Assembly: GCF_963666145.1 (NCBI RefSeq)
Contig: NZ_OY762614.1
Location: forward strand, 2,842,501 to 2,906,500
Direction of reading: 5' to 3'
Length of the DNA stretch: 64,000 bases
DNA from: an uncultured Desulfobacter sp.
GTDB lineage: Bacteria > Desulfobacterota > Desulfobacteria > Desulfobacterales > Desulfobacteraceae
Shown here: one piece after another, positions 28,598 through 37,996 of the stretch
How the letters are laid out: each line of letters opens with the position of its first letter
How positions within the stretch are numbered: the first letter of the stretch is position 1
Made by a program: the position numbers and the translations under genes
Notes under the pieces: generated by a model
Seen by the model: the letters and a program-made list of their open reading frames with translations, nothing else
Told to the model about the DNA's origin: nothing
The model's database searches: none

Positions 28598-29065
28598 GTG
28601 GACAATTACACCAAGATCATTGATCAATCCATAGGTTATCTTGTGGGCCGTTTATCCCGGGCAATCATAAAGCGGCTGTCAAAAAAATTTCAGGACGCAG
28701 GCTTTGATATCAGTTACGAGCAGTGGAGCGTCCTTGTTCATCTTTACCGTGAAGACGGCCAGACCCAGCAGGCCCTTGCCCGGACCGCCGTTAAAGATAA
28801 AGCTGCCGTTACCCGTCTGTTAAACGGACTTGAGAAAAAAAATATTGTGCTCAGAATTCCGGACAGAAATGATAAACGCAGCAATTTTGTTTACCTTACC
28901 AATAAAGCCAAAGAGATAAAACCCCATCTTGTCGGCTTTGTGGAAGAGATGCTGGATGAAGCGGCACAGGGAATTGATCCCGAGGAGATGGACCGCTGCA
29001 GAACCACCATCAACCGCATATTTTCAAATTTTGATCGTCTGAACAATACCCCTGATTCTGTCTGA
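28598..29065 (+). CDS. MarR-family transcriptional regulator
   Basis: A winged-helix DNA-binding protein of about 155 residues. The recognition region reads QQALARTAVKDKAAVTRLLNGLEKKNIVLR and the wing DRNDKRSNFVYLT, both typical of MarR. The start is a GTG with GGATAAAG upstream; an in-frame TTG at 28580 would add six residues but has no ribosome site. It follows the TRAP genes, so it may control them in response to the imported compound; that is inference from position. Confidence 0.85.
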   Translation: MDNYTKIIDQSIGYLVGRLSRAIIKRLSKKFQDAGFDISYEQWSVLVHLYREDGQTQQALARTAVKDKAAVTRLLNGLEKKNIVLRIPDRNDKRSNFVYLTNKAKEIKPHLVGFVEEMLDEAAQGIDPEEMDRCRTTINRIFSNFDRLNNTPDSV

Positions 29066-29240
29066 AAATTGAGCGGCAAACTGCCGTTCACTCGCTTTTG
29101 GATCTCCTTCCCGGCACCCATCACCTTTCACGGCAGATGAACGAGGTTGTCATCTATATTGTTTTAGTCTATTCTTGCCTTCAAAATCAGCTTCCAACCG
29201 CTGAAAAAGAAATCTTAAAAGATAAATGAGGATTCCAACC

Positions 29241-29546
29241 ATGATAAACGTGATTGCATCAATTCATGTCAAAGAAGGTCAATTAGACAAATTTATTGAA
29301 ATTTTCAAATCCAATATCCCTGCGGTTCTTAACGAAGAGGGGTGCATTGGCTATACGCCGACGGTTGACGTGCCCACAGGACTCCCGCCCCAGGTGTTAG
29401 ATAAAAAGGTGGTCACCATTCTTGAAAAGTGGGACAGTGTCGAGGCGTTAATGGCACATTTGTCATCGCCGCATATGCTTGATTATAAAGAAAAAACAAG
29501 TGAAATTGTTGAGTCAATGGATATTAAGGTTTTAAAAGAAGTGTAA
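29241..29546 (+). CDS. Antibiotic biosynthesis monooxygenase (ABM) domain protein
   Basis: A protein of about 101 residues with the ABM ferredoxin-like fold pattern: MINVIASIHVKEGQLDKFIEIF at the start, a central conserved EEGCIGY and a late EKWDS...H segment. Family members such as YgiN act on quinols or remain uncharacterised. The second ATG is preferred because GAGG lies 8 nt before it; an ATG 15 nt upstream lacks a ribosome site. It precedes the diguanylate cyclase gene by 25 nt. Confidence 0.8.
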   Translation: MINVIASIHVKEGQLDKFIEIFKSNIPAVLNEEGCIGYTPTVDVPTGLPPQVLDKKVVTILEKWDSVEALMAHLSSPHMLDYKEKTSEIVESMDIKVLKEV

Positions 29547-29571
29547 TTTTAACGATATATGGGCAAGCCGA

Positions 29572-31248
29572 ATGGGCAGACGGAAAAGTAAAAACAGATA
29601 TTTGTTGAGTATCAGAAACCGGATTTTTATTTTTGCGGTATTGGTCACCGCCATACCGTCTCTGTCCATGGGGCTTTTGCTTCAGAACATGCTGCAAACC
29701 ACCCTGGAGGAAAAGGTTGAGCAAAAGTTCATTGACTCCGCACAGATCATGGAACGGGAAGTCTCCCTGTGGCTTAAAAAGCGGGTGTATGACCTGACCG
29801 TATTCTCCAATGCATCAATTTTGTCGGACGCTGTCAGGGCATATCTGAATATGCCTGGAGAACGGACAGAGGACACTCAAGAGCGGCCGCCGAATATCAA
29901 AATACTTGAGACCTACCTGAGTACATTGCAGCACCAGTTTAAACATTATGTCCGGATTTTTGTTCTATCCAAGACCGGCTCTGTGATCGCCGCTTCCCAA
30001 AGCGGCGGTCGTGACCGGCCGTTTCCCTTTCCCGATGATTACAGAGAACAGATTTCAGACCGTCAATGGTTCAAGAGCAACAGCTATATTGATCCACGGG
30101 ATAAGTCGCCCCTTATGCTGATCGGGGTTCCCCTGTTTCTGGATCAGTTTTATGAGTATGAAACATTGCTGGCCATTGAAGTCAGGCTCACCGGATTACA
30201 GCCCTTATTGAATCCGGTTGAATTTGGGGATTCCGGAGACTGGACCTATGAATCCCTTGTGGATGTGAAAACCGGCCAACAGTTTCTGTTCGGCAGGGGT
30301 GTAAAAAAAATTATTGGCCAGGTGACTCCGTCGCCGTCTGCGGACAGGCAAACCCTTCATGAATATACCAACGGCACAGGGGATCGCTTAATGGGGCTGG
30401 TTGTCCCGTTCCGGGAACTGGAATGGGAGCTCTTTATTGTGGAAAATTACGAAAAGGCCTTTTCCGGACTGATCCATGCCCGGCACCGGAATATTATTAT
30501 CGTTTGCTGTTTCAGTGTGTTAATGGCGATTGTGGCGTATCTGTTGACCCGGCAGATCATGGTGCCTTTGTCGGCGTTGACCCGGGGGGCGGAAAAAGTG
30601 GCCGAAGGTGATCTAGATGTTCGACTTCCGGTGCGCCGCAACGATGAGATTGGCTTTGCAACCACGGTGTTCAATGAGATGGTCGCCAAACTGAAGCTTA
30701 GTCAGGCAAAATTGGAGCAGCTGGCAACAACCGATCCTCTGACTGGTTTAAACAACAGAAAACGGGTGATGGGTGTTCTGCGCGATCTTTATGCGTATTA
30801 TCGTCGGTATGAGGCAGAGTTTTCAGTATTGATGCTTGACGTGGATCATTTCAAGGTTGTTAACGATACCTACGGACACCAGGCCGGAGATACGGTATTA
30901 AAGCAGGTGGCTGAACTCTTGAATGAAAATTTGCGAAATGTTGACGCTGCCGGCCGGTACGGCGGGGAGGAATTTATCGTGATCCTTGCAGAGTCTGGGG
31001 TAGATGAATCTATCCAGGCGGCGGAACGTATCAGAAAAGCCGTTGCAAGCCATACGTTTATTCATGAAGACCAGAAGATTCAGATTCACATTTCTGTGGG
31101 TATCGGCAGAATCCGGAAAGAGGACAGGGATGAGCAGAAGGTTGTGGGGCGGGCTGATATGGCGCTCTACCGGGCCAAGAATGAGGGCCGAAACCGTGTT
31201 GTTTACCAGGCTTTTGACGACCAGGAAACCCACGCAGAAGACTCCTGA
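29572..31248 (+). CDS. Cache-HAMP-GGDEF diguanylate cyclase
   Basis: A 558-residue membrane sensor predicted to synthesise cyclic di-GMP. A first membrane helix (about 12-36) and a second (about 303-323) enclose a periplasmic Cache-type ligand-binding domain. A HAMP linker (about 325-375, VPLSALTRGAEKVAEGDLDVR) follows, then a GGDEF domain with DPLTGLNNRKR, DVDHFKVVNDTYGH and RYGGEEF. RNVD five residues before GGEEF is an inhibitory I-site. It converges with the SH3 lipoprotein gene. The signal sensed is unknown. Confidence 0.92.
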   Translation: MGRRKSKNRYLLSIRNRIFIFAVLVTAIPSLSMGLLLQNMLQTTLEEKVEQKFIDSAQIMEREVSLWLKKRVYDLTVFSNASILSDAVRAYLNMPGERTEDTQERPPNIKILETYLSTLQHQFKHYVRIFVLSKTGSVIAASQSGGRDRPFPFPDDYREQISDRQWFKSNSYIDPRDKSPLMLIGVPLFLDQFYEYETLLAIEVRLTGLQPLLNPVEFGDSGDWTYESLVDVKTGQQFLFGRGVKKIIGQVTPSPSADRQTLHEYTNGTGDRLMGLVVPFRELEWELFIVENYEKAFSGLIHARHRNIIIVCCFSVLMAIVAYLLTRQIMVPLSALTRGAEKVAEGDLDVRLPVRRNDEIGFATTVFNEMVAKLKLSQAKLEQLATTDPLTGLNNRKRVMGVLRDLYAYYRRYEAEFSVLMLDVDHFKVVNDTYGHQAGDTVLKQVAELLNENLRNVDAAGRYGGEEFIVILAESGVDESIQAAERIRKAVASHTFIHEDQKIQIHISVGIGRIRKEDRDEQKVVGRADMALYRAKNEGRNRVVYQAFDDQETHAEDS

Positions 31249-31277
31249 AAATTATCTCGCCTCACAACGCGACGGTG

Positions 31278-32114
31278 TTAATATAGAAGGGATAAGTGAA
31301 TCCAGCCGGTTTCGTCACTATCCGCCAATTTAACCCTTACCCAGTTTCGTTTTTGTCCGACAACAATAACACTGCGTCCTTCCTGAAGAACCTTTTGTAC
31401 GTTCGCCTTTATGGACGGTCCTTTCCGGAGGTTCCCGGTTGTAAATAATTTCATCTGCAACGGTGTTGAAAAAAAGATCTCCTTTTCCCCAGGACCGGCG
31501 GCGCAGTTGATGTCAAGGCCCTTTGCCTGGGCCATCGCTTCTCTGGACAGGTAGGCTGCATTTTCAAAGTTTCCTTCTGACAGTTCGTGTTTACTCTCTT
31601 CAAGGTTTTCCATCGCCCTTTTCTGAATTATTTTCTGGGGTGCATTCAATTGCTTTTGGGACAACGTGCTGATCACCGCCGTGGCCTCGGCGATCAGTGT
31701 GGCCGCTTCGAGTTTACTGCCCCGGGTCGCCAGTTTAGCCTTGCTTTGGGAGAGTTCCTTGATCAGTTTTTCGTTGGCCTGGCGGCAGGCATCGGTTTCT
31801 TTATGTTTTGTCAGCAATGCTTGCTGTAATTTTTTTGACAGCAGTTTTTGCTCAGCCAGTTTATAGGTCAGCTCCGCATTTTTTTGCTCTAACTTGAGGA
31901 TTTGCGAATTCTCGATGGTCGCATTCTTTTTCTTAATTTCTTCTATCTCCTTGTTTTTCTCTGCTTGGCAGACCTGGGAATCCTCGACGACTTTTACAGA
32001 CTTTTGCGCCGTACAGGATAACAAAAAAAGCACTACCAGCAAACCGGCCGCCGGTTTTGTAATGTATTTGAACGACGCGCCTTTACTGCCGAAATTGAAT
32101 ATTGTTTGATTCAT
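31278..32114 (-). CDS. SH3-domain lipoprotein with coiled coil
   Basis: A protein of about 278 residues. The N terminus holds a hydrophobic stretch ending in the lipobox LLSC, so it should be lipid-anchored; the ATG of MNQTIFNF is chosen to fit this, although an upstream in-frame start exists. A long coiled coil rich in Lys, Glu and Gln follows (about 50-150). The last 75 residues resemble a bacterial SH3 domain (NLRKGPSIKANVQKVLQEG, GWIHLSLLY), which often binds cell-wall peptides. A cell-envelope role is likely. Confidence 0.78.
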   Translation of the reverse strand: MNQTIFNFGSKGASFKYITKPAAGLLVVLFLLSCTAQKSVKVVEDSQVCQAEKNKEIEEIKKKNATIENSQILKLEQKNAELTYKLAEQKLLSKKLQQALLTKHKETDACRQANEKLIKELSQSKAKLATRGSKLEAATLIAEATAVISTLSQKQLNAPQKIIQKRAMENLEESKHELSEGNFENAAYLSREAMAQAKGLDINCAAGPGEKEIFFSTPLQMKLFTTGNLRKGPSIKANVQKVLQEGRSVIVVGQKRNWVRVKLADSDETGWIHLSLLY

Positions 32115-32406
32115 ATCTTTGTCGTGCTTCCGTAATTTGATGTGGATTAAACGGCCCAATAACATTGAATTATTGCGTATCGTAAGATAAGAGATTCCTT
32201 TTTGTCAATAAAAGTACGAAAATCTATGAAAAGAAAAATTATAATTTTGAATCTATAAAGAACGTAATCTTATTGAATGTTTCATTGGCAAGCTAAAAAT
32301 ACTTTCGTCAAATTTTCTCACGGTTTGAAAAGTGGGCAAAAAATTATATGTATTTTGTTCGTTTTGCGGCTGCTCTGATATGCCTTGGTTAAAATGTTAA
32401 CAGAAC

Positions 32407-33615
32407 CTAGAATGCATTGGCCATGGAAATGGCATCGGCATAGAGTTTGGGAAGTTTCTTCTCAATTTCGTGGCCTTTGAACGCTTTGAAAATAGGTTGC
32501 TCATCCCAGTTGCCTTGTTCAAATCCAAAAATGATATCCAACATTCTTGAAAATTCATTGTCATTTTTAAGCAAGGCCTGATTCATTTTCTCAGAAAAAG
32601 AAAGATGCTTGAGGATTTCCTGCATCGTGCAGTCCATGAGGGCATCCATATATGAAAAAAGGCCAAGGGTAAATAATTCCTCAGCCGAAAACTTACTTTT
32701 AAACAGTTCGCTGAATTTTTCACACATTCTCGCCCGGATGATGGAGCACCGGATCAACTCATTAGGTTTGGCATTACCCAGATCAGAGACCACTACAATC
32801 TTAATAAATTTTCTGAGCTCTTCCTCTCCAACAAAAACAATGGCATCCTTTATCGTATCAATCGGTATACGCCGGTTAAAATAGGCTGAATTCGCATATT
32901 TTAGAAGTTTAAAGGACAATGGTACATCATTTCGTATAAAATTCTGGATTTTTACAATATCTATATTCTTTTGCCCTATTTCATTGACCAATTTGAGTTT
33001 GGTGATTTGATTGGAAGAGATCCCCTTAGTGGAAATAACCTCAGGCTTGGCAAAAAAGTATCCTTGAAAATAATTGAACCCCATTTCCTTTGCTATTTTA
33101 AACTCTTCATAAGTTTCAACCTTTTCAGCCAGGAATTTAATATTATATTTTTCTTTCAGCTCCTTAATGACATCGACCAGAGTGGACAATGGGGTGGCAA
33201 TCAGATCAAATTTAATAATTTTTGACAACTGAATTATTGGCTCAAACTTTTCATGATAAATGAAGTCGTCCAACGCAATATCAAACCCCCTTTCCTTGAA
33301 CAAGGCAAGAGAGGAGATGATATCATCATCAGGCTCAATATCCTCGAGGACTTCTATAACAAACTGTTCCTTAGGAAGGAACAGAGGTGCTTTGTCCAGC
33401 AGTAGTTGCCGGGTAAAGTTGATCAGTCCTTTTTTGTTACCCAGTAGTTGCTTTACTTCAAACGGAAAGAACAGATTTGATAAAAGATTTGTAGTGGCGA
33501 CATCTCCAGAAATATTAGGAAAGGCGTTTTGTGTACCTGACCTGAAAAGTAGTTCGTATCCGAACAGCTTTTTATGCTTTGTAAAAATGGGTTGCCTGGC
33601 TAAAAATACTTCCAT
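32407..33615 (-). CDS. EAL-HDOD signalling protein (YuxH-like)
   Basis: A protein of about 402 residues with an N-terminal EAL-like domain (1-200) and a C-terminal HDOD domain (about 205-400). MEVFLARQPIF with FGYELLFRSG is typical of the family. Several EAL catalytic positions survive (IEVLED, ALDDF, AEKVE, QGYFFAKP), but proteins of this type are usually inactive and act as cyclic-di-GMP-linked scaffolds. The start was placed at an ATG with GAGAGA before it; an earlier TTG is less likely. The coding region is AT-rich compared with nearby genes. Confidence 0.85.
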   Translation of the reverse strand: MEVFLARQPIFTKHKKLFGYELLFRSGTQNAFPNISGDVATTNLLSNLFFPFEVKQLLGNKKGLINFTRQLLLDKAPLFLPKEQFVIEVLEDIEPDDDIISSLALFKERGFDIALDDFIYHEKFEPIIQLSKIIKFDLIATPLSTLVDVIKELKEKYNIKFLAEKVETYEEFKIAKEMGFNYFQGYFFAKPEVISTKGISSNQITKLKLVNEIGQKNIDIVKIQNFIRNDVPLSFKLLKYANSAYFNRRIPIDTIKDAIVFVGEEELRKFIKIVVVSDLGNAKPNELIRCSIIRARMCEKFSELFKSKFSAEELFTLGLFSYMDALMDCTMQEILKHLSFSEKMNQALLKNDNEFSRMLDIIFGFEQGNWDEQPIFKAFKGHEIEKKLPKLYADAISMANAF

Positions 33616-34121
33616 ATCGTCTCTCGTGATCTGTATGTTCAATTATGGAGACTCAAGATCCAACACGTAAGAGAGTACAGTGCTTTTTGTAAATTGCCAA
33701 GCCCTATCCTTTTTATTTCGTATACTCCTGGCACGGATTAATGGTGTTGCAGGGGTGTCAAGACGAATCAAAGTATTTCAAATGGTCGACTTTTACCCAT
33801 CAATTAATAAATATAAAGAGATAGATATGCCTATAATTTCTGACCGAAACCCTTTCCAATAAAGGCGTTCACTTCTTTGAGAGATCTCTGCATAGAGGTG
33901 TCAATTCCCTTTTCACTCTGATAAAGAATTTGTCAACCATTGGATGTCTTTTGGGGGAGGGACTATCGTGATAATCCCTTTAAACAAGCGCATCTCTATC
34001 ATTCCCTTTTATGGCACAGATATTGATTGTTCTCTTCGGCAATACTACAGCGTAGTATTCGGCGATGTGAAAAGAACGAAGTGCTGATTCCTTCAACCTT
34101 AACAGAGAGGATTAATGATAA
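33616..34121. other. Intergenic region between divergent genes
   Basis: About 500 nt, AT-rich, between the EAL-HDOD gene and the divergent transporter gene. The only clear structure is the 34041-34059 palindrome. No convincing gene, tRNA or known riboswitch consensus was seen; short frames lack ribosome sites. Confidence 0.6.
34041..34059. promoter_or_regulatory. Palindrome AATACTAC-AGC-GTAGTATT
   Basis: A perfect 8-bp inverted repeat with a 3-nt spacer, 62 nt before the MOT1-type transporter. It could be an operator for a dimeric regulator or a 5' leader hairpin. It does not match the ModE site that I know. Confidence 0.45.
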
Positions 34122-35321
34122 ATGGTTTCTCCCTTTAGATTCAATCGCATGGAGTTTGCTGGCAGCCTGGGAGATTTAGGCACCATTTTGCCTTTGTCTA
34201 TCGGTATGATTTTGATCAATGGGCTGAATCCATTGGGTCTGTTCTTGTCTGTCGGGCTCTATTACATATTTTCGGGGATCTATTTCAAGGTCACCAGTCC
34301 AGTCGAACCCATGAAGGTAATTAGCGCCTATGCCATCGCCACCGGAATAACCGCCAGCCAGATCCAGGCCTCGAGTCTATGGATTTTCTTGTTTCTTTTG
34401 ATAATCGGCGGGTCTGGTATTATCACCGTAATCGGCAGGTATATTCCCAAACCGGCTATCCGGGGGGGTCAGTTGTCCACCGGCGTTTTGCTGGTGACCC
34501 AGGGGGGCAAGCTGATGATGGGCTCCTCAAAGTTTCAAGCCCTGCGCAGCGCGGCGGAGCCTTATCTGAGTGTCCAAAATCTGGGGCCAGTCCCCATTGG
34601 CTTGATCATCGGCGGCATTCTGGGTATTCTTACACTCTTATTGCTGGAAAACAAGCGGGTACCGGCCGCAATAGTGGTCGTTGGGACCGGTATTTTGACG
34701 GGGCTCTTCTGGGGTACATGGGAAGGGCTTGAGAATATTAAACTCGAATTTAATCTACCCAACCTGCTGCCATACGGATTCCCTGCAGTCAGTGATTTCA
34801 CTTTTGCACTGCTGGTACTGGTCTTGCCGCAAGTCCCCATGACCCTTGGGAATGCCGTCGTGGCCAATGCCGATCTGTCGGCCCAATATTTTCCCCAGGC
34901 GGGCAAGAGGGTTACCTACCGGTCCTTGTGCCTCAGTATGGCCCTTTCCAACTTGATGGGCTTTTTCCTTGGCGGTATGCCAATGTGCCACGGTGCTGGC
35001 GGACTGGCCTCCCGCTACCGTTTCGGAGCCCGCACCGGTGGTTCCAATCTGATCATTGGTGCCATCTTTAGCCTTTTGGCACTTTTTTTAGGGGAGCATC
35101 TGATGGGAGTCATTTATCTGCTGCCCATGGCTGCACTATGCGTATTGCTGGTTTTTGCCGGAGCACAGTTGAGCCTGACCGTTTTGGATATGAAAACTCG
35201 CAAAGAAATTTTTGTGCCGATACTCATTGTAGGGATAACGTTGGCTTCCAATCTTGCCGCTGGCTTTCTTGTCGGGATTATCGTGGCCTACGCATTGACA
35301 TCGGAAAAACTCAGCATTTAA
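34122..35321 (+). CDS. MOT1-type molybdate/sulfate transporter
   Basis: A 399-residue membrane protein with about 10-12 helices. FAGSLGDLGTILPLSIGM near the N terminus and GGMPMCHGAGGLASRYRFGARTG in the C-terminal half are the two signatures of the MOT1 (MFS_MOT1, SulP-related) family of molybdate transporters; sulfate is an alternative substrate in loose annotation. There is no C-terminal STAS domain, as expected for MOT1. GAGAGG lies before the start. The gene is transcribed alone and converges with rsgA. Confidence 0.87.
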   Translation: MVSPFRFNRMEFAGSLGDLGTILPLSIGMILINGLNPLGLFLSVGLYYIFSGIYFKVTSPVEPMKVISAYAIATGITASQIQASSLWIFLFLLIIGGSGIITVIGRYIPKPAIRGGQLSTGVLLVTQGGKLMMGSSKFQALRSAAEPYLSVQNLGPVPIGLIIGGILGILTLLLLENKRVPAAIVVVGTGILTGLFWGTWEGLENIKLEFNLPNLLPYGFPAVSDFTFALLVLVLPQVPMTLGNAVVANADLSAQYFPQAGKRVTYRSLCLSMALSNLMGFFLGGMPMCHGAGGLASRYRFGARTGGSNLIIGAIFSLLALFLGEHLMGVIYLLPMAALCVLLVFAGAQLSLTVLDMKTRKEIFVPILIVGITLASNLAAGFLVGIIVAYALTSEKLSI

Positions 35322-35612
35322 TAGGGGGAGAAGATTCTATTTCTAACTGGATCTTGGATTTAATACACTGAGCCTTATCTATGATTGTGCCTAAAAGCCT
35401 TTATTGAAAAGGGCATTGGCTACTTTTGTTATTGAATGATGTCAGATTCAAATTTTACTAACGTATAAATTGAGCCCGGCCTGAATTATTACGAGCCCTG
35501 AGCGGTTTTATTCCGAGTCGCTACAAGGCTCTACATGCATTACGCTTCTTCTTGTAGTTTCATTTCCACATTAGTCTGATTGATTTCAATAAGGATAATC
35601 GCATAATTTAAG

Positions 35613-36710
35613 CTAACGCTTTTTCTTTATCGATTTGATCTTCATGGAAACCCCTTTCCACCGCTCCTTTTCCACACGATCGGCGCTTTTGTTCTTCCGG
35701 GCCGAGACATATTCCAGTTCCCGTTTCATTTTAAGGTAGTTTTCAAATCTGCCTTCGGTCAATTCTCCGTCCTGGATGGCTTGGAGCACCCGGCAGCCGG
35801 GTTCGTGGGTATGGGTGCAGTCTGAAAAACGGCAAAGAGCAGCGAACTCTTCTATTTCAGGAAATGTGGATTCAACCCCCTGGTCAATTTCCCAGAAGCT
35901 TATTTCGCGGATGCCCGGATTGTCAATGATCATTCCGCCCTGGGGCATCATGATCAGATCCCGGGATGTGGTGGTGTGCATCCCCTTGCCCACACTTTCG
36001 CTTACTTCGCCGGTGGCCTGGAGCTCTTCTCCGCACAGCCGGTTGATCAGGGTGGATTTGCCTGTGCCCGAAGAGCCCACCATGACGCTGGTCCTGCCCT
36101 GCGCCAGATAGGAATTCAGCTCGGAAAGCCCTGTATCATCAAAGGCGGAGACCAGATGTACGGGAACGCCGAAGGCGATGGATTCGGCTTGGGTTACAAA
36201 ATGTTGGGGATCCTGGTGAAGATCGGCCTTTGTCAGGATGATTATCGGGTTAAGCCCGCAATTGTAGACCAGGGTCAGGTAGCGCTCAAGGCGGCGCAGA
36301 TTAAAATCCCGGTCAAGGCCGCTCACGATGAATACGTTGTCAAGATTGGCCGCGATGGTCTGTTCCCGGTATTCTCCTGTTTTTCGGCTGTGCATGCCTG
36401 CCGCCCCACGGGTCAGCGCATTTTTTCGCGGCAATATCCCTTCGATAGCCGTTTCCCTGACCATGACCCAGTCGCCGACCACCGGGTATGTGCTGCTGTT
36501 CTCCTGTTTAAGTTTTCCGGCCGGGGTTGCCAGAATCTCTTCTTTGCCGTCATTGATAAAAAAATATCTTTTTCTGACCCCGGTCACCCGGGCCGGGATG
36601 AGAGATTGATTGGCAATATGTTTAAGTCGTTTCTGGAAATGGGATGACCATCCCAGATGGGAAAGGTGTTTAAACATATTGTCTTGTTGTGATGAATTTT
36701 TGTTGCTCAT
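35613..36710 (-). CDS. rsgA: Ribosome small subunit-dependent GTPase A
   Basis: A 365-residue circularly permuted GTPase that helps mature the 30S subunit. An N-terminal OB-like domain (about 38-110) is followed by the permuted GTPase motifs: LTKAD (G4) comes before the P-loop GSSGTGKST (G1), then the switch threonines in GKGMHTTTSRD and DNPG (G3). The C-terminal zinc finger has CRFSDCTHTHEPGC. AGGAT precedes the ATG. Confidence 0.94.
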   Translation of the reverse strand: MSNKNSSQQDNMFKHLSHLGWSSHFQKRLKHIANQSLIPARVTGVRKRYFFINDGKEEILATPAGKLKQENSSTYPVVGDWVMVRETAIEGILPRKNALTRGAAGMHSRKTGEYREQTIAANLDNVFIVSGLDRDFNLRRLERYLTLVYNCGLNPIIILTKADLHQDPQHFVTQAESIAFGVPVHLVSAFDDTGLSELNSYLAQGRTSVMVGSSGTGKSTLINRLCGEELQATGEVSESVGKGMHTTTSRDLIMMPQGGMIIDNPGIREISFWEIDQGVESTFPEIEEFAALCRFSDCTHTHEPGCRVLQAIQDGELTEGRFENYLKMKRELEYVSARKNKSADRVEKERWKGVSMKIKSIKKKR

Positions 36711-36925
36711 TAATATATCCTGCCTGTCTTCAATTTTAGTTTACGTGGCGACCGTACAGGCCAACCTTCCGGCTACAATTACTGCGATAAAATTTTAATA
36801 ACGTGTCGCTGCCGACAGAAAAGAAAATGAGAACAGCAGATATTCAATCTTGAATTCTGCAGGGGAAAAAGAGTTGGTTAAAGCACCTTAACTTTAAGTG
36901 GAACGGTTTTGCTTCCAACATAATA

Positions 36926-36997
36926 TCAAACAGCCGCCTTACTCTTTGTCCCCTTGTCGGCAGCGTTTGATACAATCTCCAATGATTTCCTTAACAT
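36926..36997 (-). CDS. Possible 23-residue small protein
   Basis: A reading frame of 23 codons, MLRKSLEIVSNAADKGTKSK plus AAV, with a textbook AAGGAGG four nt before its ATG, in an otherwise empty 355-nt gap. It ends in TGA; the same frame continues 15 codons to a TAA at 36878 and the continuation (YYVGSKTVPLKVKVL) also looks protein-like. It may be a small peptide, a decayed gene, or a TGA-decoded protein. No family is recognised. Confidence 0.35.
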   Translation of the reverse strand: MLRKSLEIVSNAADKGTKSKAAV

Positions 36998-37066
36998 AAA
37001 ACCTCCTTAATGTAAGAGATATTTTCTTACAGGATGGGCCCGTATCCTGTCAAGAGATATTCGTTG

Positions 37067-37996
37067 TCAGCGTTTCCATACCAGCAGTCCCGCTTTTTTT
37101 GACAATCCTATTTGGGCGATGGTGCCCGAATTAAAAGTAATGCTGTCATTTTCAATCCCATCGGAAAAAATGACGCCGTTTTCAGGCATCATGGATTCGA
37201 TTTCCAGCCATTTTTCATGTGTGATTTCACCAAATACAAGACTAATGCCTGTGGTCCGGCTGGGGAACGGTTCCCGAACACTGAACCGGAGCCGTTGCTC
37301 ATCCCAGGCAAAGCCGTTTTCAAGGGGGTGGCCGCTTGTTCCTGACACGGCCATGGCACCTGCCAGGATGGATTGAAACCAGCCGGTTGAACCGAATCCT
37401 GTGCTGACAATGATGCCCGAGGAGGACTGGGTTTCTGATTTGTCGGCCCAGTTGATCCGGTACCTTGCGGACTGGTGGGTTCTGGGGCCGATAAACAGAT
37501 CATTAACCGCTAAAATGTGCTGGCCGTCATTGGTGGCGGCCTGGGCAAAGGTAATTGTTCGACACGCCCAATCATTGTGGCGCACCTGCCGGACAACCCC
37601 GGGCAGATCCTCCACCGAAAAGGGCAGAAGCTTGCCGTCCCACCTGCCTGGGTCGGGGTTGAGGGCCACCACGGGTTGTCCGTCAAGGTATTTCAGGGTA
37701 TTGGCCACAAGTCCGTCCTGGCCGATGACCACCACAATGTCCGTGGGATGGAACCGGTATCCGGGCAGCATCGTTCTTTCAAGTTTCTGGAACAGTCCGT
37801 TTTTTTTCAAAAATTGCTCTGCTTGCCGGACCCTTACCTGGTACAGGTCATGCTCATCAAGATAATCCTTTGCATCCACCTGGTTGTGTTCGAGGTAAAA
37901 TTTTGCCTGGGGCCAGGTGTTGAACCGTTCCACCAGTTCCTGCAACCGGGTCTTTCTTGTCACAAGCACAAATTTGCGCGGGCTTTCATCTGCCAT
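37067..37996 (-). CDS. NAD kinase-like protein
   Basis: A 309-residue protein of the NAD kinase/diacylglycerol kinase fold. The GGDG motif is GQDG in VVVIGQDGLVANTL, the NE motif is ND in NDLFIGPR, and SSSGIIVSTGFGSTGW matches the DGxxxSTPTGSTAY loop with the first Asp replaced by Ser. The core Asp and the Gly-Ser-Thr loop survive, so NAD(H) or a related nucleotide may still bind, but activity is uncertain. It overlaps the end of the SPFH gene by 11 nt and is translated after it; the pair probably answers to the divergent NrtR-type regulator. Confidence 0.78.
   Translation of the reverse strand: MADESPRKFVLVTRKTRLQELVERFNTWPQAKFYLEHNQVDAKDYLDEHDLYQVRVRQAEQFLKKNGLFQKLERTMLPGYRFHPTDIVVVIGQDGLVANTLKYLDGQPVVALNPDPGRWDGKLLPFSVEDLPGVVRQVRHNDWACRTITFAQAATNDGQHILAVNDLFIGPRTHQSARYRINWADKSETQSSSGIIVSTGFGSTGWFQSILAGAMAVSGTSGHPLENGFAWDEQRLRFSVREPFPSRTTGISLVFGEITHEKWLEIESMMPENGVIFSDGIENDSITFNSGTIAQIGLSKKAGLLVWKR

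Noticed and set aside
33680..33862. 60-codon plus-strand frame before the transporter gene
   Set aside because: No ribosome site, no recognised family and AT-rich random composition.
33840..33940. Minus-strand frame with NAFIGKG, reminiscent of bactofilin
   Set aside because: Only about 30 codons between stops and too little similarity to call even a gene remnant.
33900..34120. Possible molybdenum-cofactor riboswitch before the MOT1-type gene
   Set aside because: The leader lacks the conserved Moco RNA blocks; only one short palindrome is present.
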